A stretch of DNA of 64,000 nt, taken from NCBI GenBank assembly GCA_002695025.1, contig NZNV01000025.1:208727-272726 (forward strand), read 5' to 3'. Positions 43,175 to 52,028 of the stretch are shown piece after piece. Origin of the DNA: Owenweeksia sp. GTDB taxonomy: Bacteria; Bacteroidota; Bacteroidia; Flavobacteriales; Schleiferiaceae. The translations under genes and the position numbers were made by a program. Under the pieces are notes generated by a model. That model did no database searches. It had not been told where the DNA came from and was given only the letters and a program-made list of their open reading frames with translations. Position 1 is the first letter of the stretch. Every line of letters begins with the position of its first letter.

Positions 43175-43340
43175 TGAAAGATCAACTTAGAGTTTAGTAA
43201 CGCACAAAACACCTTTGTATGGTGTAAGTGCTCACAAAAAAGAAAGATACAAAATTGAAAGGCCGTATCTCATTAATAAAGAAGTACGCTGAACCTTGGT
43301 AAGCGGCTTGCGTTAGAATGAAATTGTAAAAAATCAGCGC

Positions 43341-44102
43341 ATGAAAAACCTTATCAAATTGGGCCTGCTAGCCTTTGTTCTTTCCTTTTCTGCTTGTAAA
43401 AAAGATGATGATTCCGATGGCGGATTGCCGGGGAATAATCTGAATACCGGGGCTTCGGCCCGTGATATACTTTCTGCCGACCGTTTTGGGAAAATAACTG
43501 TAGAGATACAGTATCCGGCTGGATTTGCCCCTGATGCCGGCATTATTACCAACCTCAAGAACTTCATTAGTACGTATTGCCATAAGCCGGATGGTATAGA
43601 AATAGTGCCCGTACAAATTACTACTCCTGCGGCTGAGTCCTATGATTTTCCGGATGTGCGCGAGATCGAAAAGAACAACCGTACGGTTTTTAATAAGGAA
43701 AATGAATTGGCGCTGTACCTGCTTTTTTCAGACAAGGAATACAGTGGTAATGAAGGCAACCAGTTTACGCTGGGTGCGGCTTACCAGAATACCAGCACGG
43801 TAATTTTCATGAAAACCATCCGTAATAATTCCGGGGGTTTTGGTCAACCTTCTGAGGTGTTGCTGGCCAGTACGGTATTACAACACGAACTGGGGCATCT
43901 TATGGGCCTGGTAAACCTGGGTGCGGATATGCAGCAGGATCATGAGGATAAGGAACATGAAAAACACTGCAACGAAAAATCATGCTTGATGTACTGGGCC
44001 GTAGAAACCCAGGCCGCGATGGGAAATATTGTCGGGATGAATACTCCCCCCGACCTGGATGCACAGTGCCGGGCGGATATCCGCGCTAAAGGCGGTAAAT
44101 AG
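43341..44102 (+). CDS. Zinc metalloprotease-like lipoprotein
   Basis: 253 residues. Lipoprotein signal LSFSACKKDDD. Zincin motif LQHELGHLMGLVNLG (HExxH), with downstream His/Cys clusters (QQDHEDKEHEKHCNEKSC) and LMYWAVE as a possible Met-turn. This resembles archaemetzincin-like or membrane metalloproteases of Bacteroidota. Expected location: outer-membrane lipoprotein. Substrate unknown. Confidence 0.8.
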   Translation: MKNLIKLGLLAFVLSFSACKKDDDSDGGLPGNNLNTGASARDILSADRFGKITVEIQYPAGFAPDAGIITNLKNFISTYCHKPDGIEIVPVQITTPAAESYDFPDVREIEKNNRTVFNKENELALYLLFSDKEYSGNEGNQFTLGAAYQNTSTVIFMKTIRNNSGGFGQPSEVLLASTVLQHELGHLMGLVNLGADMQQDHEDKEHEKHCNEKSCLMYWAVETQAAMGNIVGMNTPPDLDAQCRADIRAKGGK

Positions 44103-44104
44103 CC

Positions 44105-44419
44105 TCAGGCTACCTTTACATTAGGAGAAGTGCGATAGGTGTGAAACTCCATTTTAAGTTTCCCGGTTTTGATCAGTTCCTGCCAAACCAGGTTCCACTC
44201 AAAGAATTCCGGGTTGCGCCAGGAGGCTTTATGCGATTCCGCATCATCCCATTCCAGTATATGCTCCGTACAATTCTCATCAGGACTTACCCTTACTTCT
44301 GCTGAAATAAGCCCGGGCTGTTTGCGGTATATCCCCATGGTGATCTGCGACAATTTCATCACCTGTTCCTTAAGGCTACCGTCAAACATGGTTCTGGTAA
44401 TAACAACGTACTTTTTCAT
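44105..44419 (-). CDS. Small alpha/beta-barrel (ABM-like) protein
   Basis: 104 residues. The pattern VVITRTMFDGSLKEQVMKLS, then IYRKQPGLISAEVRVSPDEN, and ILEWDDAESHKASWRNPEF fits dimeric ferredoxin-like ABM proteins. These often bind small aromatic compounds or haem. Convergent with the protease lipoprotein. Function unknown. Confidence 0.65.
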   Translation of the reverse strand: MKKYVVITRTMFDGSLKEQVMKLSQITMGIYRKQPGLISAEVRVSPDENCTEHILEWDDAESHKASWRNPEFFEWNLVWQELIKTGKLKMEFHTYRTSPNVKVA

Positions 44420-44636
44420 AGTTATTCGGTGTGTTAGTAATTTGCTAGCGACAGAGTACAGTGGCTGCAGATCAGCATATTCTCAATCCCAATAACTTTA
44501 TGTAGTAGAAATTGTTCCCCAGAGCGGGGTACGGAGTTATCAACAGAATGTATAATAATCTCCATTTGAGCAGGTGAGACGGCCGGGTTAGGTGCATCTT
44601 GTGTACATTCGTAATCCTTCTTAAAAAAACAGCACT

Positions 44637-46454
44637 ATGAGAAAAAGTGGTATTTACCTTTCAATGGCCGTTTTAGCCGTGGCCTGCAACAACCCTGAAA
44701 CTCCACAGGATGATCAGCAGGCCATACAAACCGAGGTGGATTCATTCCTCACCGCTTACACCCGAACGTATCAGGACTTATATTATACCTCGGCCAAAGC
44801 AGAGTGGGAGTTGAATACACACATTGTTGAAGGAGATACCCTGACCTCTCAAATGGCTGAAATGGCCAATGAGGCCTATGCAGATTTTACGGGTAGTAAA
44901 GCAAACATTGAAGCAGCTCAGAAATACCTGAAACACAAGGATGATCTAACCCATCTTCAGGTGCGCCAGTTGGATGCGGTTCTATATGCGGCAGGAGCTA
45001 ATCCTGAAGTGGCCAGGGATGTAGTGCTGAAAAAGATAAAAGCGGAGACTGAGCAAACCACCAACCTCTTTGGTTTTGATTTCCAGATGGGTGGTGCTTC
45101 GGTAAGTACCAATGATATTGACGGTATTCTGGAAGAATCCACGGACCTCAAAGAACGTCTGGAAGGCTGGCGGGCCAGCAAGGAAGTGGGTAAGAAGTTG
45201 AAAGACGGCTTGGAAAACCTGCGCGAGTTGCGCAACAAATCCGTGCAGGCCCTGGATTATGAGGATTACTTCCAGTTCCAGGTGTCTGAATACGGTATGA
45301 GCAGCCAGGAAATGCTGGACCTGAATCACCGGCTTATCAGTGAAATATGGCCATTGTACCGGGAACTGCATACCTGGGCACGTTATGAGCTGGCCGAAAA
45401 ATATGGTGAACCCGTTCCGGATATGTTGCCGGCCCATTGGGTTCCCAACCGTTGGGGGCAGGAGTGGAGTAGTATGGTCAATGTAGAGGGGCTAAACTTT
45501 GACGCTGCCCTGGAGGAAAAAGGCCCGGAATGGATCATGCGTGAAGGAGAGGATTTTTACAAAAGCCTGGGCTATAAGCCTCTTCCTGAAACTTTTTATA
45601 CTAAATCCAGCCTGTATCCCTTACCTCCCGAAGCGGATTATAAAAAGAACAACCACGCTTCAGCCTGGCACCTGGATCTGGAGAACGATGTACGCTCCCT
45701 CATGAGCGTGGAGCCCAACACCCGCTGGTGGAATACTGTATTGCACGAGTTGGGTCATATTTATTACTACCAGGCTTATACCAGTGACAGTGTACCGGTA
45801 ATACTGCGCGGTGGTGCCAACCGTGCCTACCATGAAGCTATCGGAACGCTTATAGGCCTCGCCAGCATGCAAAAGCCTTTCCTGGTGCAAAAGGGGCTGG
45901 TGAAGGAAGACCTGGAGGTAGACCAGGTACAGGGTCTTTTAAAAGAAGCTCTGGATTACATTGTAGTAATGCCTTGGGCCAGTGGCGTAATGACGGATTT
46001 TGAACATTCGCTGTATTCGGAGAACCTTCCCAAAGATCAGTTCAACGCACGCTGGTGGGAGCTCAAGAGGAAGTACCAAGGCATTGTACCGCCTTTCAAA
46101 AGGGGAGAAGATTACTGTGATGCCTGCTCTAAAACGCACATCAATAATGATGCAGCCCAGTATTACGATTATGCCCTGGCCAACGTATTGCTTTTCCAGT
46201 TCCACATGCATATTGCTAAAAACATCCTGAAGCAGGATCCACATAATACCAACTATTACGGTAGCAAGGAAACCGGTGATTTCCTGCTGGCCCTTATGGC
46301 ACCCGGTGCTACGGTAGACTGGCGTGAGAACCTGCGGGAAAACCTGAATGATGAGATCAGCGCCAAAGCCATACAGGAGTATTTTGACCCTTTGATGGAA
46401 TGGCTGAAAAAGGAAAACGAAGGACGTAACTACACTTTACCGGAAAAGGTATAA
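44637..46454 (+). CDS. M2-family peptidyl-dipeptidase (ACE-like) lipoprotein
   Basis: 605 residues. Lipoprotein signal MAVLAVACNN. Zinc site VLHELGHIYYYQAY (HExxH), then third ligand Glu in RAYHEAIGTLIGLAS, as in M2 peptidases (angiotensin-converting-enzyme fold). YDYALANVLLFQFH is the conserved substrate-site helix. It removes C-terminal dipeptides from peptides, probably at the outer membrane. The cupin gene follows 17 bases downstream. Confidence 0.92.
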   Translation: MRKSGIYLSMAVLAVACNNPETPQDDQQAIQTEVDSFLTAYTRTYQDLYYTSAKAEWELNTHIVEGDTLTSQMAEMANEAYADFTGSKANIEAAQKYLKHKDDLTHLQVRQLDAVLYAAGANPEVARDVVLKKIKAETEQTTNLFGFDFQMGGASVSTNDIDGILEESTDLKERLEGWRASKEVGKKLKDGLENLRELRNKSVQALDYEDYFQFQVSEYGMSSQEMLDLNHRLISEIWPLYRELHTWARYELAEKYGEPVPDMLPAHWVPNRWGQEWSSMVNVEGLNFDAALEEKGPEWIMREGEDFYKSLGYKPLPETFYTKSSLYPLPPEADYKKNNHASAWHLDLENDVRSLMSVEPNTRWWNTVLHELGHIYYYQAYTSDSVPVILRGGANRAYHEAIGTLIGLASMQKPFLVQKGLVKEDLEVDQVQGLLKEALDYIVVMPWASGVMTDFEHSLYSENLPKDQFNARWWELKRKYQGIVPPFKRGEDYCDACSKTHINNDAAQYYDYALANVLLFQFHMHIAKNILKQDPHNTNYYGSKETGDFLLALMAPGATVDWRENLRENLNDEISAKAIQEYFDPLMEWLKKENEGRNYTLPEKV

Positions 46455-46471
46455 TCTGAAAAACATATAGT

Positions 46472-46831
46472 ATGGTACCGATCAACTTCACCGAGAAGTT
46501 TGAACAAATACACGAATATTGGACGCCCTACATTGTAGGTGAACTCAACGGACAGCTGGTAAAACTGGCTAAACTCAAAGGAGAGTTTGTTTGGCATAAT
46601 CACGCTGAGGAAGACGAACTTTTTATGGTGGTAAAAGGCGAATTGACCATTGAGTTTGAAGACCGGGCAGTACACTTGGAGGAAGGAGAAATGTGTATTG
46701 TTCCAAAGGGAATGGAGCATAAGCCTGTAGCCCCTAAAGAATGCTATGTAATGCTGTTTGAACCTAAAAGCACGACCCATACCGGAGAGGTGGAGCATGA
46801 ACTCACGGTAAAGGAGCAAAAGTGGATATGA
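46472..46831 (+). CDS. Small cupin protein
   Basis: 119 residues. Cupin motif 1: VWHNHAEEDELFMVVKGELT (metal-binding His/His/Glu). Motif 2: EGEMCIVPKGMEHKPVA. A one-domain cupin of unknown substrate. Co-directional with, and close behind, the M2 peptidase. Confidence 0.85.
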   Translation: MVPINFTEKFEQIHEYWTPYIVGELNGQLVKLAKLKGEFVWHNHAEEDELFMVVKGELTIEFEDRAVHLEEGEMCIVPKGMEHKPVAPKECYVMLFEPKSTTHTGEVEHELTVKEQKWI

Positions 46832-46832
46832 T

Positions 46833-47321
46833 CTAGAAGATACTCATCTGACCACTGAGTTGCCTGGCCTCAAACTGTAGTAACCATTTTTTGCGGTGCA
46901 GTCCTCCTGCATAACCCACCAACTGACCGGCAGAGCCAATCACACGGTGGCAGGGAACAATGATGGCCAGCGGGTTTTTACCGTTGGCAGACCCTACGGC
47001 CCGTACGGTTTTAGGATCACCCAGGCGGGCGGCCAATGCCCCATAAGAGGTGGTGTGCCCAAAAGGGATATCCATAAGTTGTTGCCAAACACTTTTCTGA
47101 AAATCGGTACCTGACCATTCCATAGGAAGATCAAAGCTCTGCAAACGACTATTGAAATATGCCTTGAACTGGCTTTTGGCCTCTTCCAGCAAGGGTGTGG
47201 ATGAAACCTTTTGAGGAGCATCTTCAAAAAGAAAACTTACACGGGTAAGTGCTTCATCGCTGGCTTCTATCTCCAGCAAGCCAACCTCCGTTTCCAGGTG
47301 CGTATACAGTAATGATTCCAT
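46833..47321 (-). CDS. ogt: Methylated-DNA--protein-cysteine methyltransferase
   Basis: 162 residues. Active-site PCHRVIGSAG, DNA-binding helix-turn-helix FGHTTSYGALAARLGDPKTV, N-terminal RNase H-like domain. It repairs O6-alkylguanine by moving the alkyl group to its own Cys. Convergent with the cupin gene, 1 base apart. Confidence 0.93.
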   Translation of the reverse strand: MESLLYTHLETEVGLLEIEASDEALTRVSFLFEDAPQKVSSTPLLEEAKSQFKAYFNSRLQSFDLPMEWSGTDFQKSVWQQLMDIPFGHTTSYGALAARLGDPKTVRAVGSANGKNPLAIIVPCHRVIGSAGQLVGYAGGLHRKKWLLQFEARQLSGQMSIF

Positions 47322-47435
47322 CCCCGAAAAATACCTAAACTATTGCTATGGGTAACCATCAAATCAGTGGGCAGTTAAACGGAAAGCTGAATGGATGGAT
47401 ATTATACACAATATCAAATTTTATTAAGAAATATT

Positions 47436-47443
47436 TATATTTG
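47436..47443 (+). promoter_or_regulatory. Possible -7 element TATATTTG
   Basis: It matches TAnnTTTG in a very A/T-rich stretch, 38 bases before the DUF2089 gene. No clear TTTG partner at -33. Confidence 0.35.
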
Positions 47444-47480
47444 TATTAATTTTATTTAATTTGTATTAAATATTAGTTAA

Positions 47481-47783
47481 ATGAAAGTGAGTAAAATGCC
47501 TTCCGTATGCCCGGCCTGCGAGTCGCAGTTAAGCGTACAGCGGTTGTATTGCAACTCCTGCGGAACGGCCGTTGAGGGGGATTTCAGTGTACCTGTTTTT
47601 CTGCAGCTAACCTTAGAAGAACAGGCCTTTGTTATGCGGTTCTTACAGGCCTCGGGTAGCCTTAAAGAAATGGCTGGTCACTTGGGGTACAGTTATCCTA
47701 AAGTGCGGAATATGCTGGATGAAGTGATAGGCAAAGTACAATTGATGGAGCAACAAATGAGGAAGGGGAAAGATGAACACTAA
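47481..47783 (+). CDS. DUF2089-type zinc-ribbon/HTH protein
   Basis: 100 residues. Two CxxC pairs (CPACESQ, CNSCGTA) form a zinc ribbon, followed by a helix-turn-helix-like part (EMAGHLGYSYPKVRNMLDEV). This is the DUF2089 arrangement, thought to be a small transcriptional regulator. It overlaps the next gene by 11 bases and starts a three-gene operon. Confidence 0.82.
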   Translation: MKVSKMPSVCPACESQLSVQRLYCNSCGTAVEGDFSVPVFLQLTLEEQAFVMRFLQASGSLKEMAGHLGYSYPKVRNMLDEVIGKVQLMEQQMRKGKDEH

Positions 47784-48369
47784 AGCGGGTTTTCTAAAAT
47801 ACGTATTGAATCCTTTTGAATATATAGCGGGCCTGCGTGCGCTCTTGATAGGATTGACGGGTATGGCGTTAAGTATTGCCCTGGGGGTAATCTTTGATGC
47901 GCGTTTTGATGGAGTGTTAAACCTGCATTTTACCGAGGATAGCACCTTTTACCAGGTAGTAACAGATCAATGTATCAATTACCTGTCCCTTTGCGGAGTT
48001 TTCTATTTATTACTGTCCGGCCTGGGGGCGCGGCAAACCCGGTTTATTGACCTGGCGGGAACGCTTCTATTGGCTATGGCACCGGTTTCCATCTTGCCTA
48101 TTTTTAATTACAACGGTATTTTATACCAAAGTTCGGTACAAATGATCGGTCAGTTGCAGACACCCGGATCCGGGATGGATGTACCTGCCATTGTTTTCGT
48201 AGCCGGGTTTTGTATGTTGGCCGTTATAGCATGGACGGTAGCCTTGTTCTACCAGTCCTATAAGATCTGCAGCAATTTCAAAGGACCCAAGCTTATCATA
48301 AGCTTTAGTGCCGGTCTTCTCTTAGCCATTGTTATTTCCAAATATCTCATAAATCTTATTTCATTATGA
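47773..48369 (+). CDS. YIP1-like multi-pass membrane protein
   Basis: 198 residues with five membrane helices (~20-40, 60-85, 92-112, 130-155, 170-192). The layout and FEYIAGLRALLIGLTG start resemble small YIP1-domain proteins. It overlaps both neighbours (11 and 4 bases), so it is coupled to the zinc-ribbon regulator and the secreted hydrolase. Function unknown. Confidence 0.65.
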   Translation: MNTKAGFLKYVLNPFEYIAGLRALLIGLTGMALSIALGVIFDARFDGVLNLHFTEDSTFYQVVTDQCINYLSLCGVFYLLLSGLGARQTRFIDLAGTLLLAMAPVSILPIFNYNGILYQSSVQMIGQLQTPGSGMDVPAIVFVAGFCMLAVIAWTVALFYQSYKICSNFKGPKLIISFSAGLLLAIVISKYLINLISL

Positions 48370-49610
48370 TGACGCGTAGTAGTTTTTCCATGTTGTTGGT
48401 GCTGTTCCTGGTTTTTTCCGCGTCAGGACAAGTCACTGAAAATATAAACTTCAACCATGGTGGCTGTAGCTTTGGTGCTACCCTTAATAAACCTGCTGGT
48501 GCCGGGCCCTACAAAACCATTGTACTGGTACCGGGTAGCGGACAGAACGACCGTCATGGAACTTTGCAGATGAGTGGTGACAATATAAATTGCCTGTATC
48601 CCGGATTGATGGGCCAAACGCTTAAGATTTATAAGGATCTGGCCGAAAATCTAAGTGATTCAGGCTACGCAGTTTTGCGGTATGATGAATTGACCATATC
48701 CTGCCCTAACTTCAGTGGGGCATTCAATTATGAAAACGTGTTTTTACCGGCAATGAGTGCCCTGGATTACCTGAAGAGCCGCTCCGATATAGACACCAAC
48801 AACCTCATACTTATGGGGCATAGTGAAGGAGCACAACTCATTTCGTATATGGCTTCTATCCGGGATGATATTAAAGCAACCATATCCCTGGCCGGGGCCC
48901 GTACTCCCTTTGATTCAATCCTGGCTTACCAAACCGTTTACATAGCTAAAACCTGTGGTAAGGATACCAGCCAGGCTAAGAATCAGGCGCAGCAAATTCT
49001 AAATTATTTCGATATAGTTCGGAAGGGAAACTATACCTCTTCAACGCCATCCTTTGGAGGAGTGGCCCCGGCTGTGTGGCATAAATACATTACGGTGGCT
49101 GATTCGGTAGCCATACTATACCAGCAAAACAGTCTTCCCAGTCTTTTTGTAGGTTTTGGCAGCGATATCAACGTTCCCCTGTCTGAATTGGATCGCTTTG
49201 AACAAAGCCTTAGCGGTGATTTTACCTTTAACCGCATAGCCGGGCTTAATCATTACATGACTACAGCCATGCACCCGAAAGTATCCCGTATAGTTGCTGA
49301 TACTATTGTATACTGGCTTCGGAACCGGACCATAGGCCAGCTGGAACCCCTAAGTACTCAGGCGCAGATTTTTTGTTATCCAAACCCTTTTAAAGATAAA
49401 CTTTACCTGGAGCTCCCCGTTGCCCAGGGGCAAGCGCTTAAAGTAAAGATCTATAAGCTTACCGGTGAACTGCTATGGGTTGATGACAGGGAAATACAAG
49501 AGCCGGGGAGTAGTGTATGCCTGGATCTTCCGGAACTGGCGCCAGGGGTCTATATCGTGAGTTGTATGTATGATGGGTTGCCCGCTTACTTCAGGATTAC
49601 GAAGCACTAG
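48366..49610 (+). CDS. Secreted alpha/beta hydrolase with T9SS sorting domain
   Basis: 414 residues. Signal peptide (MLLVLFLVFSASGQ). Hydrolase core: VLVPGSGQNDRHG (oxyanion loop) and nucleophile Ser in LMGHSEGAQLISYMAS, with acid and His expected near VPLSELDRF and AGLNHYMT. The last ~75 residues are a T9SS type A domain (IFCYPNPFKDKLYLEL ... APGVYIVSC). Expected action: ester or peptide hydrolysis outside the cell. Confidence 0.88.
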   Translation: MMTRSSFSMLLVLFLVFSASGQVTENINFNHGGCSFGATLNKPAGAGPYKTIVLVPGSGQNDRHGTLQMSGDNINCLYPGLMGQTLKIYKDLAENLSDSGYAVLRYDELTISCPNFSGAFNYENVFLPAMSALDYLKSRSDIDTNNLILMGHSEGAQLISYMASIRDDIKATISLAGARTPFDSILAYQTVYIAKTCGKDTSQAKNQAQQILNYFDIVRKGNYTSSTPSFGGVAPAVWHKYITVADSVAILYQQNSLPSLFVGFGSDINVPLSELDRFEQSLSGDFTFNRIAGLNHYMTTAMHPKVSRIVADTIVYWLRNRTIGQLEPLSTQAQIFCYPNPFKDKLYLELPVAQGQALKVKIYKLTGELLWVDDREIQEPGSSVCLDLPELAPGVYIVSCMYDGLPAYFRITKH

Positions 49611-49706
49611 GACAAGAATTTCACTTGGGCTTTGTTTAATCAAGCTTTTGGGGTCCGGAAAATCGGTGATTTCTCCTTAAGGAAACTGAACTGTAAGGTT
49701 TACGGT

Positions 49707-49991
49707 TTAGAGGTGAATGCCTACCGGTAGCATTTTTCTGCGCTCGGGGTGGTCTTTAAAATACTGCTTCAACACCCTCTTCATAGGAACCACCCGCATA
49801 CCCGTCTCTTCAATAAGGTCCAGGGTTTTTTCGATCATGGCCTCAGCCTTGCCGCTTTCTTCAAAGCCGGTGGGGAAATCTACGCGGGTAAGAAAAACTT
49901 TCTTTTCCTGTACCTGGTATTCAATGATGGCCAGGCGGTCACCTTCCTGGGCTTCAAAATGTCTCATTTCCGTATTGTCAACAACTTCCAT
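49707..49991 (-). CDS. Small GNAT-type N-acetyltransferase (YjdJ-like)
   Basis: 94 residues: RLAIIEYQVQEKKVFLTRVD, then FEESGKAEAMIEKTLDLIEE (acetyl-CoA loop shortened) and MKRVLKQYFKDHPERRKML. These match the single-domain 'GNAT family N-acetyltransferase' proteins of ~90 residues. Substrate unknown. Confidence 0.8.
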   Translation of the reverse strand: MEVVDNTEMRHFEAQEGDRLAIIEYQVQEKKVFLTRVDFPTGFEESGKAEAMIEKTLDLIEETGMRVVPMKRVLKQYFKDHPERRKMLPVGIHL

Positions 49992-50139
49992 AGGATCGTT
50001 TTCTGTGAGAGCTAAATAGGTGTGAATCCTACAAATTTAGGAATTATCAACAAAAGAGGCCTTTAAACAAGGGGTAAAAGGCTCAAACAATTTAAATGCT
50101 AAGGGTATTATATTGACCTGAAATCTATACTTTTAATCT

Positions 50140-51120
50140 ATGAAGCTGCTATCCATAACCTGTTTTCTGGCTTTACTGATGGGAGCCTGTTCATCACCTG
50201 CAGATCAACAGGAGAAAGAAACTCATGAAAAACCGTTGAAGCCGTTTGCCTCTATGGAGAGGCTGGTAACCAGGGGTTTACCTAAAGGTTTTATTCAACG
50301 TGATTATACCCTTAGTCAGGATGGTAAGGTGGCCTACACCACCATACAGCTCCCCAGTGGTAAGCGCAGTTTTATTGTTCAGGTGGACTTGGCCAACAGG
50401 CTGCCTGTATTGGCGAGTTTCTCCGGAAAATTCAATGATCTGGAACCTATGTTTGCCCCGGGCGACAGTGTACTGCTTTTTGCCTCTGACCGCCCTCTCT
50501 TCAAAGGAGATACCACCCGGGATTATAACTTGTGGAAGGTAAGTGTAAATGGATTAAAAGTGGGTGACCCCCAACCTTTTGACACCATTATCAATACTGA
50601 ATGGGATGAATATTATCCCTCTATGAGCAGCGATGGAAGTCTGTATTTTACGGCTATTTATCCTGGACACAGGCGTGATGATCTTTACAGGAGCCTTAAG
50701 ACGGATTCCGGTTATACCCGGCCGGAGATGCTCTCTTTTTGCCAGGATAATGACCTGTATGAGTTCAACAGTTACATATTTCCGGGAGGTGATACCCTCC
50801 TGTTTACTTCAGGGGGTCGTGAGGATGAAGTGGGAGGAGGAGACCTTTACATAACGTACCGTGATACAGCAGGCATTTGGGCAAATCCGCTCATTCTTGC
50901 CAATGATGTGAATACAGGTGGGCTGGATTTTAGCCCTTTTGTAAAAAACGATACGCTTTACCTTACCAGCAGGCGCCAGGATAAAAGCTGGGAAACCAAG
51001 AAGTTCAGCTACCTTGCGGAGATCACATCTTATGCGGATTCTTCGGTGATAGGCGAACAAAGCGTTTACTTCACCCGCCTGAGTCGCTTGTTTGAGGTTA
51101 AGGAAAACAAGGAGGATTAA
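50140..51120 (+). CDS. Lipoprotein with PD40/WD40-like repeats
   Basis: 326 residues. Lipoprotein signal LLMGACSSP. Repeats such as EPMFAPGDSVLLFASDRP, YPSMSSDGSLYFTAIYPG and DFSPFVKNDTLYLTSRRQ are TolB-like PD40 beta-propeller blades. Probably a periplasm-facing binding protein. Its stop overlaps the convergent lipid-kinase stop by 4 bases. Confidence 0.82.
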   Translation: MKLLSITCFLALLMGACSSPADQQEKETHEKPLKPFASMERLVTRGLPKGFIQRDYTLSQDGKVAYTTIQLPSGKRSFIVQVDLANRLPVLASFSGKFNDLEPMFAPGDSVLLFASDRPLFKGDTTRDYNLWKVSVNGLKVGDPQPFDTIINTEWDEYYPSMSSDGSLYFTAIYPGHRRDDLYRSLKTDSGYTRPEMLSFCQDNDLYEFNSYIFPGGDTLLFTSGGREDEVGGGDLYITYRDTAGIWANPLILANDVNTGGLDFSPFVKNDTLYLTSRRQDKSWETKKFSYLAEITSYADSSVIGEQSVYFTRLSRLFEVKENKED

Positions 51121-52001
51121 GACTTTTCTTCAGCCGGTACAATAAGGTAAAGGCAGTTGGGCATCACTTTAACGTGTATTTTTTGCGTGTCTTCCAACAG
51201 TTCTCCGTCAACCTGGAAGCTCCGGGGTTTATCGGCTTCCAGTTCCAGCTCTTTTCCCTGTAGGACGATCAGGTGTTCCGATTCCTCATCCAGCATATCC
51301 ATGAATTGCCCTGCAATACCGGCCAGATCGAACTTTCTGAGTATACAAACCTCAAACAGACCATCGTCCATTTGTCCCAGGTAGTTCAGCAATGCACCGG
51401 TACCGTAGCGTCTGGCGTTGGCAAAGGCTACCATATAACAGTGTTCGTTGTATTCCTTGCCGTCCAGTTTTATTTTTACGTCAAAAGCTTCCAGGTTCAC
51501 CAGCTCTGAGATAATACCTTCTGCATAACCCAAAAAGCCACGCCTGCCGCTTTCTTCAAAATTCTTGACCAGTTTGGCATTCAGTCCCATATCGCTGATG
51601 TGGAGCCCGTAGTGCTCACCATTAAAGCAGAGCATGTCTGCTTTCAGGATATGCCCTTTATCAATTACTTTCAGAGCCTCGTTCACATTTTCGGGAATCT
51701 GTAGTTCCGAAGCCATGCCGTTGGCGGAGCCAGCCGGGATAAGTCCCAGGGAGATCCCTGTATCCTTCAGTGTCATAGCGCACAGCATTAGTGTGCCGTC
51801 ACCGCCAATGGCTACAACCCGGTCGGGTTGCAGTTCATCAATCTCTGCCTTTAATTTGTCAAAGTCGTTTTCACCGGTAGTTTCCCAGGTTTTGAGGTTA
51901 TGGTTTGAACTTTTGCCCCACGAATTGATTTTGGAAGTTACCGATGACTTGTCGACACCACCGGCAATGGGATTAACCACGAAGAGTGTGGTCTTACTCA
52001 T
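51117..52001 (-). CDS. Diacylglycerol/lipid kinase (YegS-like)
   Basis: 294 residues from ATG 52001 (7 residues shorter than the longest frame; MSKTTLFVVNPIAGG is the typical start). FVVNPIAGG, AIGGDGTLML (GGDGT nucleotide site) and LIPAGSANGMASEL are the DAGK catalytic signature. DDGLFEVCIL and FQVDGELLE follow family order. It phosphorylates a lipid such as diacylglycerol. An App1-like phosphatase gene starts 27 bases away, divergently. Confidence 0.9.
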   Translation of the reverse strand: MSKTTLFVVNPIAGGVDKSSVTSKINSWGKSSNHNLKTWETTGENDFDKLKAEIDELQPDRVVAIGGDGTLMLCAMTLKDTGISLGLIPAGSANGMASELQIPENVNEALKVIDKGHILKADMLCFNGEHYGLHISDMGLNAKLVKNFEESGRRGFLGYAEGIISELVNLEAFDVKIKLDGKEYNEHCYMVAFANARRYGTGALLNYLGQMDDGLFEVCILRKFDLAGIAGQFMDMLDEESEHLIVLQGKELELEADKPRSFQVDGELLEDTQKIHVKVMPNCLYLIVPAEEKS

Positions 52002-52028
52002 ATACGTTGATTTAAGGTCCAAATTTAC

